DNA of 64,000 nucleotides from the NCBI RefSeq assembly GCF_013404085.1, contig NZ_JABFHO010000001.1, positions 3,173,001 through 3,237,000 of the forward strand. Reading direction: 5' to 3'. How positions within the stretch are numbered: position 1 is the first letter of the stretch; each line of letters starts with the position of its first letter. The position numbers were made by a program, and so were the translations under genes. The stretch is from Winogradskyella helgolandensis. GTDB lineage: Bacteria > Bacteroidota > Bacteroidia > Flavobacteriales > Flavobacteriaceae. The notes under the pieces are model-generated. The model was not told the DNA's origin. It was given only the letters and a program-made list of their open reading frames with translations, and did no database searches. This document shows, piece after piece, positions 55,818 to 63,678 of the stretch.

Positions 55818-57167
55818 GTGACTTTTAACGACCTTAATTTAAATACACCATTATATAACGCTTTAGATGATTTAGGATTTACAACTCCTACTCCAATCCA
55901 AGCAGAATCTTTCAATGTAGTGGCTGCTGGTAAAGATGTAGTTGGTATTGCACAAACCGGTACAGGTAAGACTTTTGCTTACATGCTACCTATACTTAAA
56001 AATCTTTCGTTTTCTCAGCAAGAAAATCCAAGAGTATTAATTTTAGTGCCCACACGAGAATTAGTAGTACAAGTGGTTAGTGAGATTGAAAAGCTTTCCA
56101 AATACATTAACAATCGTGTGTTAGGAGTTTATGGTGGAACCAACATCAATACACAAAAACAGGCCGTTGCACAAGGACAAGATATTATTGTTGCAACTCC
56201 AGGACGATTATATGATTTAGCAGTAAGTAGAGTTTTACAATTAAAATCGATTCAAAAATTAGTGATTGATGAGGTTGATGTAATGCTAGATTTAGGTTTT
56301 AGACATCAACTACTTAATATATTTGATATTTTACCTCCGCGTCGTCAAAACATCATGTACTCGGCAACGATGACTAAAGATGTTGATGATTTAATTACAG
56401 ACTTCTTTAAAAGTCCTACAAAAATATCAATCGCAGTTTCTGGTACTCCATTAGAAAACATAAAACAAGAACGTTTTGATGTTCCTAATTTTTATACCAA
56501 AGTAAATCTATTAGAACATTTACTTCGCGATAAAGACGAGTTTTCAAGAGTCTTAATTTTTGTGGCTTACAAGAAGATGGCAGATCGCCTTTTTGAACAG
56601 TTAGAAGAATTATTTCCTAATGAAACCTGTGTTATACACTCAAATAAAACCCAAAACTACAGGTTGCGTAGTATTGAGCAATTTAGAGAAGGTGAAAATC
56701 GCTTATTAGTGGCTACAGACGTCATGGCGAGAGGTTTAGATATTGAAGGAGTATCTCATGTTATTAACTTTGACACTCCGGATTATCCTGAAAACTATAT
56801 GCACAGAATCGGTAGAACTGGTCGTGCTGAAAAAGAAGGACACACTATTTTATTTTCTACTGAAAGCGAACAAGAAGGACTAGAACGTATTGAGGAATTA
56901 ATGCAAATGAAAATTGAAACCCTTGAGATTCCTGAGGATGTTACAATTTCAACTGAATTAATTGAAGAAGAGCGTCCGCAAATACGCGAGCGAAACAATC
57001 CGACTAAACGTCGTGATGAAGATGCTCCTGGACCAGCATTTCATGAGAAATCTGAAAAGAACTCTAAAGAAAATTTAGGTGGTTCTTATAAATTTAAAAT
57101 TGCCGCGAAATACAAGAAGCCAAAAACGAGAGGTGATAAAAATTATAATAGACGAAATAAGAAATAA
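55818..57167 (+). CDS. DEAD-box RNA helicase with a DEVD motif II
   Basis: Protein of 449 residues starting with GTG. Q motif (FTTPTPIQAESF), motif I AQTGTGKT (from residue 45), Ia PTRELV, Ib TPGR, motif II DEVD at residues 151-154 (rather than DEAD), motif III SAT, IV VLIFVAYKK, V ATDVMARGLDI and VI HRIGRTGR are all present, so the ATPase core is complete. The C-terminal tail from about 385 is lysine/arginine-rich and probably contacts RNA. It unwinds RNA duplexes, for example in ribosome assembly or decay. The Ala-to-Val change in motif II is tolerated in some family members. Confidence 0.95.
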   Translation: MTFNDLNLNTPLYNALDDLGFTTPTPIQAESFNVVAAGKDVVGIAQTGTGKTFAYMLPILKNLSFSQQENPRVLILVPTRELVVQVVSEIEKLSKYINNRVLGVYGGTNINTQKQAVAQGQDIIVATPGRLYDLAVSRVLQLKSIQKLVIDEVDVMLDLGFRHQLLNIFDILPPRRQNIMYSATMTKDVDDLITDFFKSPTKISIAVSGTPLENIKQERFDVPNFYTKVNLLEHLLRDKDEFSRVLIFVAYKKMADRLFEQLEELFPNETCVIHSNKTQNYRLRSIEQFREGENRLLVATDVMARGLDIEGVSHVINFDTPDYPENYMHRIGRTGRAEKEGHTILFSTESEQEGLERIEELMQMKIETLEIPEDVTISTELIEEERPQIRERNNPTKRRDEDAPGPAFHEKSEKNSKENLGGSYKFKIAAKYKKPKTRGDKNYNRRNKK

Positions 57168-57173
57168 ACACTT

Positions 57174-57644
57174 CTACTCTAGTTTTAATAAGTCATCACA
57201 ATGTCTATTACAATCTAAACAAAGAATTTCTAAGGTTTCTAAAAGTAACGCGTTCAATTCTTTATTATCTGATTTAATAGCATGGGCCAGTTTGAATTCT
57301 GAATATGCTCCAGAGATTCTTCCTTTGTTTAATCTCTGTTTACCAGATTTTAGTAAAAAGTTAAATGCCATATTATCTTTTTTAATCACCCAAGCTAATT
57401 CTTCTTTGTGTCGTAACCTAGAATCTTCTATCCAACGTGGAATTGATAAAGCAGTTATCAAAACCATTACGAAAAACAAAATGATTCCAAAATTATAGCT
57501 TCCTTTATTATTTGAGTATTGAAGTTTAAATTTTCTATGATAGGTTGGAACCGCAGTAAATGAGCCTTTTCGCTGCATAGAAAATGGTTGACGTGGACGC
57601 ATCCCGTAAATCCATTTTTGCAAACCCAAACCCATGTAACCCAT
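57174..57644 (-). CDS. Hypothetical single-TM protein with a C-terminal cysteine cluster
   Basis: Protein of 156 residues with one TM helix (FGIILFFVMVLITALSIPRW, about residues 52-71), a basic N-terminus and a helical C-terminus (AYSEFKLAHAIKSDNKELNA, LLLETLEILCLDCNRHCDDL) containing CLDCNRHC. The C-terminal helices look like a single TPR-type pair. It is convergent with the helicase gene, six bases apart. No family recognised. A plus-strand frame over the same DNA is a shadow, judged by codon pattern. Confidence 0.55.
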   Translation of the reverse strand: MGYMGLGLQKWIYGMRPRQPFSMQRKGSFTAVPTYHRKFKLQYSNNKGSYNFGIILFFVMVLITALSIPRWIEDSRLRHKEELAWVIKKDNMAFNFLLKSGKQRLNKGRISGAYSEFKLAHAIKSDNKELNALLLETLEILCLDCNRHCDDLLKLE

Positions 57645-57715
57645 ACTATTGTCTTTATAGTATAGGTCTGAAATCTGAAGGTTTTGTTACAATATTATGA
57701 TGTAAAAACATAAAA

Positions 57716-57748
57716 AGACCTGTCAGGTTATTAAAACCTAACAGGTCT
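57716..57748 (-). terminator. Terminator after the 202-residue hypothetical gene
   Basis: agacctgt (57716-57723) pairs with acaggtct (57741-57748), extended inside by aggtt/aacct. The minus strand continues with TTTTT. It ends the minus-strand unit that includes the 57760 gene. Confidence 0.8.
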
Positions 57749-57759
57749 ATAATTAGTTA

Positions 57760-58368
57760 TTAATACAATTCCTTTTCTATCAATTTTCTCAGCTCTAAAA
57801 TTGAAATACCGTCATCAATACGCAGTTCATCATTCCAATGTTTAAAATCAATGGATCCAACTTTAGTAATTGTATTAAACTCGCCTAAAATATGATCGAG
57901 ATATAAAAAAGCTAATGTCTTAGACTTATTTGGATACGAATTCATGTTTTTAATATAAACCTCTAAATCAACTTTCTCTTCCTCCTCATTAAGTTGTGTT
58001 CGTATTGTTATATCTGAACTGGGATATTCTACACCGTCAAAATTTAACCCTATCTCGTCATTTGGATGCCTAAATTTTTTAACAATCCAATTGTCTAAAT
58101 TTGGTTTGGAGTCATAAAGTTTTTGCGTTGGAAGAACCCCGTCCTTCATACCATCTGGTGTAATGATAAGAACTACTTTGTTTTCAGAAAGTGTCATCTC
58201 AGGAAACAATAATAGATTGTACTTTTTAAGTGCGTTGCTCAATCCATTATAAACGGTATAATCTTCAAAGTCGGAATGAATAAAAGATTCAAGTTTTGTT
58301 TTATTTTTTAAAACCCAATTCCAAAACCGTTCTTCTTTTGATGATTTATTAAAAAATGAAAATAGCAT
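57760..58368 (-). CDS. Hypothetical cytoplasmic protein
   Basis: Protein of 202 residues, no signal peptide or TM helix. The N-terminus (SFFNKSSKEERFWNWVLKNK) is followed by an alpha/beta region (VVLIITPDGMKDGVLPTQKL, WIVKKFRHPND) and a C-terminal part with LAFLYLDHILGEFNTITKVG and DDGISILELRKLI. Small proteins with the WxWxxxN start and LDxxLGE near the end are scattered in Flavobacteriaceae, but I know no function. It is the last gene of the minus-strand run and has its own terminator. Confidence 0.6.
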   Translation of the reverse strand: MLFSFFNKSSKEERFWNWVLKNKTKLESFIHSDFEDYTVYNGLSNALKKYNLLLFPEMTLSENKVVLIITPDGMKDGVLPTQKLYDSKPNLDNWIVKKFRHPNDEIGLNFDGVEYPSSDITIRTQLNEEEEKVDLEVYIKNMNSYPNKSKTLAFLYLDHILGEFNTITKVGSIDFKHWNDELRIDDGISILELRKLIEKELY

Positions 58369-58391
58369 TTTTTTTATCGATGATTTAATGG

Positions 58392-58913
58392 TTAGAATAT
58401 ATCATAATATCCACGATTGTGCATAATATACACAATTACACTTATACCACAACCTAGAATAAATGCTATCAAGTTATAAAGACTTAGCTTTTCCCTTTTA
58501 ATAGCATACACTTTTAAAAATGTATCTGCTCTATTCAGAATATAAATTGAAATCATTGGTATACTAAAAGCACCTATGATTATTAGTGAATCTTCAATGT
58601 TTAAAGAACTATTTAGTGTTAAATAATAAGCAAGAATATAAAATAGAAATGCTGCTAAAAAATAAAAATATAATAAGATCGTAAACCAGCTGATTTTATG
58701 TTTAAAAAACACTGCAAACATCGGAAACAAAGCAATGCAAAAACTTGTAAAAACGCTCTTATATGTTAGAATCCAAAAAGTTGTAGCTAAATCTTCAAAG
58801 TTGTAGATAATTAGAAATACTTTAAGACTATTAACTAAGAACGTTAAAAATATAATGGTAACAAAAATGAATACTATATATACCGGTTTAAACCATTTCA
58901 TTCTAAATGCCAA
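58392..58913 (-). CDS. Multi-pass membrane protein, unknown
   Basis: Protein of 173 residues with about five TM helices (VYIVFIFVTIIFLTFLVNSL, SFCIALFPMFAVFF, FTILLYFYFLAAFLFYILAY, DSLIIIGAFSIPMISIYIL, LIAFILGCGISVIVYIM). It overlaps the end of the upstream 564-residue gene by 11 bases, so the pair is translationally coupled. The true start may be the Met at residue 5. No family recognised. Confidence 0.6.
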   Translation of the reverse strand: MAFRMKWFKPVYIVFIFVTIIFLTFLVNSLKVFLIIYNFEDLATTFWILTYKSVFTSFCIALFPMFAVFFKHKISWFTILLYFYFLAAFLFYILAYYLTLNSSLNIEDSLIIIGAFSIPMISIYILNRADTFLKVYAIKREKLSLYNLIAFILGCGISVIVYIMHNRGYYDIF

Positions 58914-60597
58914 CAGCCTTCAACGAATCCAGCTGACGCTGCAAAGCATTAATCTTATCCGTATTATCTTCAACCTTTGGAATACGCATTAACGAATCTA
59001 TTTCTTGTTCCACAATATCTTCATCTTTTGGCTTTTCATTATAAAAATACCCAATACCTTCACTAGATCTCCAAGCTTCATTTAATTGATTATAAACTTC
59101 TTGATCCCAAGTACTTGGATGTTTTACATCTATCCAAATGACATCTCTGTATTCACTATCAATCAAGACCAAATCTGGTGTTGCAGAACCATCAAATTGC
59201 TGTGCATCTGTTGAACTGATAGAAGATATCGTTCCTAAGAAAAACATACGTTTTCTTCCTGCAATATCTTTAATATAAGGTCTAAATTCTACTGGTGTAC
59301 TTGCTGTCCAATCGTATTCTTTTTTAGATTCTTTTACTTTTAATGGCATCGCAGAAACACCTGCATAACCTTGCTTTCGAGTAGCATGATCATAATAATA
59401 TAATTTGTCAGTTCCATCAGCAGGCACAAACACACTATAACTTAAACTGGTGCGCTCATCTCCTACTGGCTCTAGTCCAAACCAATGATATAAGCCATTG
59501 TAAGCATCACTATTAGAACCCGAAAAATTAAAATCAGTAACATAAGGTTGTTGATTCTGATCTTTTGGCATCACAGGAATTTTAACAGCCGTTTTCATGT
59601 TCCAAGGTAATGGATCACTAAAGCCACCTAAGAATTTTAAAGATTCGGCCTCAAGTTGAGACACCTTTTCAGATAAGGTATTTTGCTTCATTAAAAACGG
59701 ATAATTCTTTATGTCATCAGGACTTACATACGTTCCTTTTCCAATTAAGATACGCTCCATATAATCATTAAAATCGTGTTCTCCATTTTCTATAATCATC
59801 ACACCACCAAAACTTGGATACGGAAAAAAGAAACCTTTCCATTTAATTAGACTTACGACCTGAACCCATTCGTTTTTATCATTCTTCATGTAAAACGTAT
59901 CACTAGGTTCATGATTGAACAACATCCAAGGATTAAAACGCTGCACAACGGCATTGTACGTGTTCCTACTAAATTTTAATGATTCACCAATTGAAAAGGT
60001 CACATCAATACGATTCTCGTTAGAAAATCGAGGAAATGGTGTGGTACTACTTACCGAAAACACTTCTTCCGTATTATCACTAATACGTTGCATAACGTAC
60101 TTTTCACTAGGTTGAATGGCCATGGTCCATTTATTCTGACCATCAACTCTTACTAAATGCGGTAAGGATACATCTTTAGTTTCTCCTACACTTTCATTGG
60201 CCATTGAAAAGATGTTTCTTAAAGGTTGAATACGCTCGTTTTGTGTTAATGGCAATTCGTCTATTTCAACCTTGTTAAGGCTATTGAATACATTATATGT
60301 TTTCATGTAGTCGTACATTTTATAATGCCAACCCACAACATACAATGCCCCAAAGAAGATAATGAGTAAGGCTAAAACTCCAAGTCGACTTCCTACTTTA
60401 GCGGAATTTCTGAATTTTCGTAAACCGAAAAATAATACTAATGCACTAACTAATAAAACGAAAATATACTTTCGTAGAAATAGCAAAACAGGTTGATAAT
60501 CGTCCCTAAAAAAGAACAACAACACTAATAATAGTAATATAACGAAGACTGTGATTCGTTTTTGTTTACCTCCTTTGTTCCAATATGATTTTATCAT
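58903..60597 (-). CDS. Membrane-anchored protein with a large extracytoplasmic domain, unknown
   Basis: Protein of 564 residues. Three TM helices near the N-terminus (ITVFVILLLLVLLFFF, YIFVLLVSALVLFFGL, LGVLALLIIFFGALYVVGW) are followed by about 450 extracytoplasmic residues (WTMAIQPSEKYVMQRISDNT, FNPWMLFNHEPSDTFYMKND, YNGLYHWFGLEPVGDERTSL, IDVKHPSTWDQEVYNQLNEA). The C-terminus is a short coiled coil (DNTDKINALQRQLDSLKAVG). No catalytic motif or family recognised. It is followed by an overlapping membrane gene and preceded by intergenic repeats. Confidence 0.65.
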   Translation of the reverse strand: MIKSYWNKGGKQKRITVFVILLLLVLLFFFRDDYQPVLLFLRKYIFVLLVSALVLFFGLRKFRNSAKVGSRLGVLALLIIFFGALYVVGWHYKMYDYMKTYNVFNSLNKVEIDELPLTQNERIQPLRNIFSMANESVGETKDVSLPHLVRVDGQNKWTMAIQPSEKYVMQRISDNTEEVFSVSSTTPFPRFSNENRIDVTFSIGESLKFSRNTYNAVVQRFNPWMLFNHEPSDTFYMKNDKNEWVQVVSLIKWKGFFFPYPSFGGVMIIENGEHDFNDYMERILIGKGTYVSPDDIKNYPFLMKQNTLSEKVSQLEAESLKFLGGFSDPLPWNMKTAVKIPVMPKDQNQQPYVTDFNFSGSNSDAYNGLYHWFGLEPVGDERTSLSYSVFVPADGTDKLYYYDHATRKQGYAGVSAMPLKVKESKKEYDWTASTPVEFRPYIKDIAGRKRMFFLGTISSISSTDAQQFDGSATPDLVLIDSEYRDVIWIDVKHPSTWDQEVYNQLNEAWRSSEGIGYFYNEKPKDEDIVEQEIDSLMRIPKVEDNTDKINALQRQLDSLKAVGI

Positions 60598-60610
60598 GGT
60601 AATTATTTAT

Positions 60611-60711
60611 CATTGCGAAGTTGACTTTTTTGTCAGCTGTGGCAATCTATTCTTTATTATTATAAATATTTAAATGTTAATGAGATACTTCGACTGCGCT
60701 CAGTATGACAT
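60611..60711 (-). repeat. Two dispersed intergenic repeat fragments
   Basis: 60611-60648 (cattgcgaag ... tggcaatct) and 60682-60711 (gagatacttcgactgcgctc then agtatgacat) are fragments of two repeat types typical of Flavobacteriaceae intergenic DNA. Read on the minus strand the second runs GTCATACTGAGCGCAGTCGA ... ATCTCAT and shares its ends with the element at 63596-63639. Confidence 0.6.
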
Positions 60712-60717
60712 TTAGGA

Positions 60718-61254
60718 TTACATCAATCCTTTATCTTTCAAACGATCTCTTGCACTTTGCTTCTCAACTTCAGGCTCTCTTTCAATTTCTTTTTTAGCTT
60801 CCTCAACCACTTTTGGTTCTTTAGTTCTTAAGTCTTCAATAAAATCTTTTCCTTTATCCACGACATCATCAAATTTGTCTTCTAAAGATTCGCTTTGTTC
60901 TTCGATAACTTCAGTGGACTTAATGACAAAACCAGCCACATAGGTTCCTATGAGCGTTCCAACTGCAAAAGATGCAAAAGCCGAAACGCCATTATAACTG
61001 CTAAAAACAGCAATCGGTGTTAAAAACTCTACAATTAAAGCGGAAACTAAAACCAAGCTTACCACAAAAATAATACGTGGCAAAAGTGATTGTTTGTAAA
61101 CAAATCCTTTTGGATTATCTGGACTCATTTGTAGCTCTTTGCTATTCACAATTTTATTTAAAAAGCGATAGACATTATTACTATTCGATTCTCTCCAGTA
61201 CAGAAAGATTCCGAATAAAATAGCAGCTATAAAAATGACGAGTTCAATTCCCAT
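60718..61254 (-). CDS. Membrane protein, unknown, with charged coiled-coil tail
   Basis: From the ATG at 61254 the protein is 178 residues (MGIELVIFIAAILFGIFLYW). TM helices lie at about residues 3-19, 52-76 and 88-108 (IIFVVSLVLVSALIVEFLTP, ASFAVGTLIGTYVAGFVI), and the tail is rich in E and K (FDDVVDKGKDFIEDLRTKEP). The frame is open further upstream, but those codons (19 residues beginning MLQASCFVLS) come from a repeat arm, so 61254 is preferred. Together with the neighbouring genes it forms an uncharacterised minus-strand cluster. Confidence 0.65.
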   Translation of the reverse strand: MGIELVIFIAAILFGIFLYWRESNSNNVYRFLNKIVNSKELQMSPDNPKGFVYKQSLLPRIIFVVSLVLVSALIVEFLTPIAVFSSYNGVSAFASFAVGTLIGTYVAGFVIKSTEVIEEQSESLEDKFDDVVDKGKDFIEDLRTKEPKVVEEAKKEIEREPEVEKQSARDRLKDKGLM

Positions 61255-61267
61255 GGTTGTAAAAGTT

Positions 61268-61319
61268 AGAAGTTGGAAGCAACTAAGCACGAAGCACGAA
61301 GCTTGAAGCATGAAGTTTA
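61268..61319. repeat. Left arm of the inverted repeat around the four-helix-bundle gene
   Basis: Contains agttggaagc, two copies of agcacgaag and aagcttgaagcatgaagtt. Its part 61299-61319 is the inverse complement of 61741-61761 at 19 of 21 bases, and agttggaag is also inverted at 61760-61769. The arms bracket the gene at 61348-61701. Confidence 0.8.
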
Positions 61320-61347
61320 CTTACTACTTTAATTAAAATTTTAGTTT

Positions 61348-61701
61348 TTATTTAATCTTATTTCTAAATGCAATTGTCATGTTCATTATGTCGAAACAGT
61401 CTTTATAATATTTTTCAAAAGTTGTTTCATCTATATATTTTCTTCTTTTGGCTTTATGTAAACAAGTTACAACTTCTGCAACTGAACGAATAGAATATCC
61501 GAGAAATTTTCTATACTCAGGTCCAGATTGTAAAATTGATCCTTCAGAAATATTTAAAGCCACAGAATCTGATGCTCTTCGCACTTGTGAAGATAAATTA
61601 TAAATTTCTTTCTGAGGAAAAGTATCAGCTAATTCATTCATGCTTTCGCCTAAATCCATTCCTTTTTGCCAAATTAAGAGTCCTTCAAATTTAAATTTCA
61701 T
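61348..61701 (-). CDS. Four-helix-bundle protein (23S rRNA intervening-sequence protein family)
   Basis: From the ATG at 61701 the protein is 117 residues, the usual family length; an upstream Met at 61743 falls in the repeat arm. It starts MKFKFEGLLIWQKGMDLGES and continues with LSSQVRRASDSVALNISEGS, the family signature, then FLGYSIRSVAEVVTCLHKAK. These proteins form pentameric four-helix bundles and are named after genes found inside 23S rRNA intervening sequences; Avd of diversity-generating retroelements is a relative. This copy is not in rRNA and not next to a reverse transcriptase. It is enclosed by inverted repeats. Function of stand-alone copies is unknown. Confidence 0.92.
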   Translation of the reverse strand: MKFKFEGLLIWQKGMDLGESMNELADTFPQKEIYNLSSQVRRASDSVALNISEGSILQSGPEYRKFLGYSIRSVAEVVTCLHKAKRRKYIDETTFEKYYKDCFDIMNMTIAFRNKIK

Positions 61702-61740
61702 AACTACAAATTTTAGAATAAATTTAATATTTTCCTGTAA

Positions 61741-61772
61741 CAAACTTCGTGCTTCAAGCTTCCAACTTACAA
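61741..61772. repeat. Right arm of the inverted repeat around the four-helix-bundle gene
   Basis: caaacttcgtgcttcaagct and tccaacttacaa here pair with the left arm at 61268-61319. It ends four bases before the stop of the next gene (61777), so the element sits tightly between two genes of the cluster. Confidence 0.8.
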
Positions 61773-61776
61773 CCCT

Positions 61777-63012
61777 CTATATATTGTTACGAATCCGCTC
61801 AATTACCCAATCTTTAAAGGAATCTTCCCAAGTCAAATAATTAATATAAAACTGCTCTTTATCGTACCAATACAAGAATAATACATCTTTTGGTTCAATA
61901 TTAATGAGTAACTTATGAATTAAATCGCGATGTCTAGCCGATAACGACGAATGAGGTTGATGCAACGCGAAATAAAAATCTTGATCTACAATATCTTCAA
62001 TTTTATAGGCATTACTGCGTTCTAATTTTTCGAGATATATTTCAACACTCATTACCTGCTTTCTGGCCTTGATGTCTATTTTGTTTAAGTAACTCTTGAA
62101 TAACACTTTATCATTCAAAATGGCTGCAATTGGATGTTCAGTTTCTTTTAAAAACTGTGCTAATTCATACTTTTTAACGCGATCGTAGTTTGGTGTTTTT
62201 ATTATCTGCTCTAAATCGCACTCAATAATGATATGATCTTTTAACTTATCGATGAGTTCTGGTTGCTCAATATGATAAATCAAAACATCGTGAATCGTAT
62301 CTTTTATAGCTTCCTTATAATGTTCTCTACTTTCAAAAATGACAATTGGTTTTATGAAATCGCGAAGCAAATACACACCATCAAACGCTCTTGTATAAAA
62401 TGAATCTGTTGCAAATTGTAAGGGATGCAAGCTTAGATCCCGATCTCTTAAATCCCCATAAGTTTTTGCTGAATCTAGTAATTGTTGATGAATACCTTCA
62501 TCTATAAAATTATTGCCTGTATTAAATTTATCAACCAGTCTTAATTGCTCTTTTTGAACCTGTTCTAAGTTATCAATAAGCTTGAATGTGATATTAACTT
62601 TATCATATTTTAAAACATCTAAAGGCTCATAAAAGACATCTATATCTTGATCAAAATCGATACAAATAGCAGAATCTCTGGTAATATCATTAATTTTTTG
62701 ACCATGGGTTCTAAATACATATTGCATCATTTCTCTATCAAAAGAATGAAACGGTAAATACACAGGCTTTCCTTTTTGTAACGGAGTAATAATAATGCCA
62801 TTTGGATTTGCATCTCCATGATTAAGGTAATGCATATTGTTCTTTTCTTCTGCAATATCTGGACTCCACCCAATGCCATCAATAAAAAACGACGTCAACT
62901 TGGTTTCTGAAAAACCTAAGGTTTTTAAGCACTTGTTATAACGCTCAACGAGTTTTCCGCTTATGGGAATAAGATCACTTCTATATAGGTTGGCTTGCTT
63001 TAATTTTTGCAT
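61777..63012 (-). CDS. Conserved hypothetical protein (possibly DUF6638 family)
   Basis: Protein of 411 residues, soluble, no signal peptide. Recognisable segments are LIPISGKLVERYNKCLKTLG, FFIDGIGWSPDIAEEK, YLNHGDANPNGIIITPLQKG, YLPFHSFDREMMQYVFRTHG and the C-terminal LFLYWYDKEQFYINYLTW. I believe this is the family labelled DUF6638 in Bacteroidota, but cannot check it. It lies one base after the Nudix gene stop and is probably co-transcribed with it and with the large partial gene at the window end. Confidence 0.65.
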   Translation of the reverse strand: MQKLKQANLYRSDLIPISGKLVERYNKCLKTLGFSETKLTSFFIDGIGWSPDIAEEKNNMHYLNHGDANPNGIIITPLQKGKPVYLPFHSFDREMMQYVFRTHGQKINDITRDSAICIDFDQDIDVFYEPLDVLKYDKVNITFKLIDNLEQVQKEQLRLVDKFNTGNNFIDEGIHQQLLDSAKTYGDLRDRDLSLHPLQFATDSFYTRAFDGVYLLRDFIKPIVIFESREHYKEAIKDTIHDVLIYHIEQPELIDKLKDHIIIECDLEQIIKTPNYDRVKKYELAQFLKETEHPIAAILNDKVLFKSYLNKIDIKARKQVMSVEIYLEKLERSNAYKIEDIVDQDFYFALHQPHSSLSARHRDLIHKLLINIEPKDVLFLYWYDKEQFYINYLTWEDSFKDWVIERIRNNI

Positions 63013-63013
63013 C

Positions 63014-63595
63014 TTAATCTAACAAATTATTTATATGTGCATACTGCAACAACATAATTGTTTTTGCATCAATAATGGTTTCGTTATTCATCATTTCTAT
63101 AGCTTTAGAAAATGACAACTCTAAAACTTCTATTTCTTCATCTTCACTTTCTAAGCCACCACCATCATTAATTTTTTGTGCATCGTTATATTCTGCTACA
63201 AACAAAAACATTTTCTCTGTCAACGCTCCTGGTGATGTATAAGCTGTGAGTACTTGTTTTGCATTACTTATTTTGTAACCTACTTCTTCTTCCGTTTCTC
63301 TAATTATTGTTTCTAAAGGCTCATCGTTATTATCAATGGCTCCAGCACAAGCTTCAATAGACATACCTTCTTCTGGATTATTCTCATAAGATGGCATTCG
63401 GAATTGTTTGGTTAAAATTACCGTTTGTTTTTCAGGATTATATAACAATATGGCTGCACCATTCCCACGATTATAACATTCGCGTGATAAACGTTTCCAT
63501 TTTCCATTACTGAATTGATAATCGTAATCTATGCGATCTAATTTTGCCCAATCGTGAGAAAGAGTTGTTTTTGTTATGTTTTTTAGGTTGTTCAT
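63014..63595 (-). CDS. Nudix hydrolase (NudK/ADP-ribose pyrophosphatase-like)
   Basis: From the ATG at 63595 the protein is 193 residues (MNNLKNITKTTLSHDWAKLD), like GDP-mannose pyrophosphatase NudK and related ADP-sugar hydrolases. The Nudix box reads G-AIDNN-D-EPLETII-RETEEEVGY, with Asp in place of the first Glu of the consensus but the metal-binding REXXEE intact. AYTSPGALTEKMFLFVAEY after the box is typical for ADP-ribose/GDP-mannose-type members. The frame is open 17 codons further, but that extension lies in a dispersed repeat, so it is rejected. Probably a housecleaning enzyme for nucleoside diphosphate sugars; the substrate is uncertain. Confidence 0.9.
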   Translation of the reverse strand: MNNLKNITKTTLSHDWAKLDRIDYDYQFSNGKWKRLSRECYNRGNGAAILLYNPEKQTVILTKQFRMPSYENNPEEGMSIEACAGAIDNNDEPLETIIRETEEEVGYKISNAKQVLTAYTSPGALTEKMFLFVAEYNDAQKINDGGGLESEDEEIEVLELSFSKAIEMMNNETIIDAKTIMLLQYAHINNLLD

Positions 63596-63639
63596 GAGAT
63601 TCCTCGTCGCTATTGCCTCGCTCTGTCGAAATGACAAAC
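63596..63639 (-). repeat. Dispersed GTCAT...ATCTCAT intergenic repeat
   Basis: On the minus strand this reads GTCATTTCGACAGAGCGAGG ... CGACGAGGAATCTCAT, with the same ends as 60682-60711. It abuts the Nudix start codon and supplies a spurious N-terminal extension to that frame. Confidence 0.65.
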
Positions 63640-63678
63640 ACGACACACGTTTTACTTTACACTGTTTAACTTTTAAAT

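Noticed and set aside
57079..57498. Plus-strand 139-codon frame at the end of the helicase gene
   Set aside because: Overlaps the helicase in another frame and is opposite a minus-strand frame with a clear TM helix; low-complexity composition; treated as a shadow.
61348..61701. Diversity-generating retroelement accessory gene (avd)
   Set aside because: No reverse transcriptase, template repeat or variable repeat was found nearby; it fits the stand-alone four-helix-bundle family.
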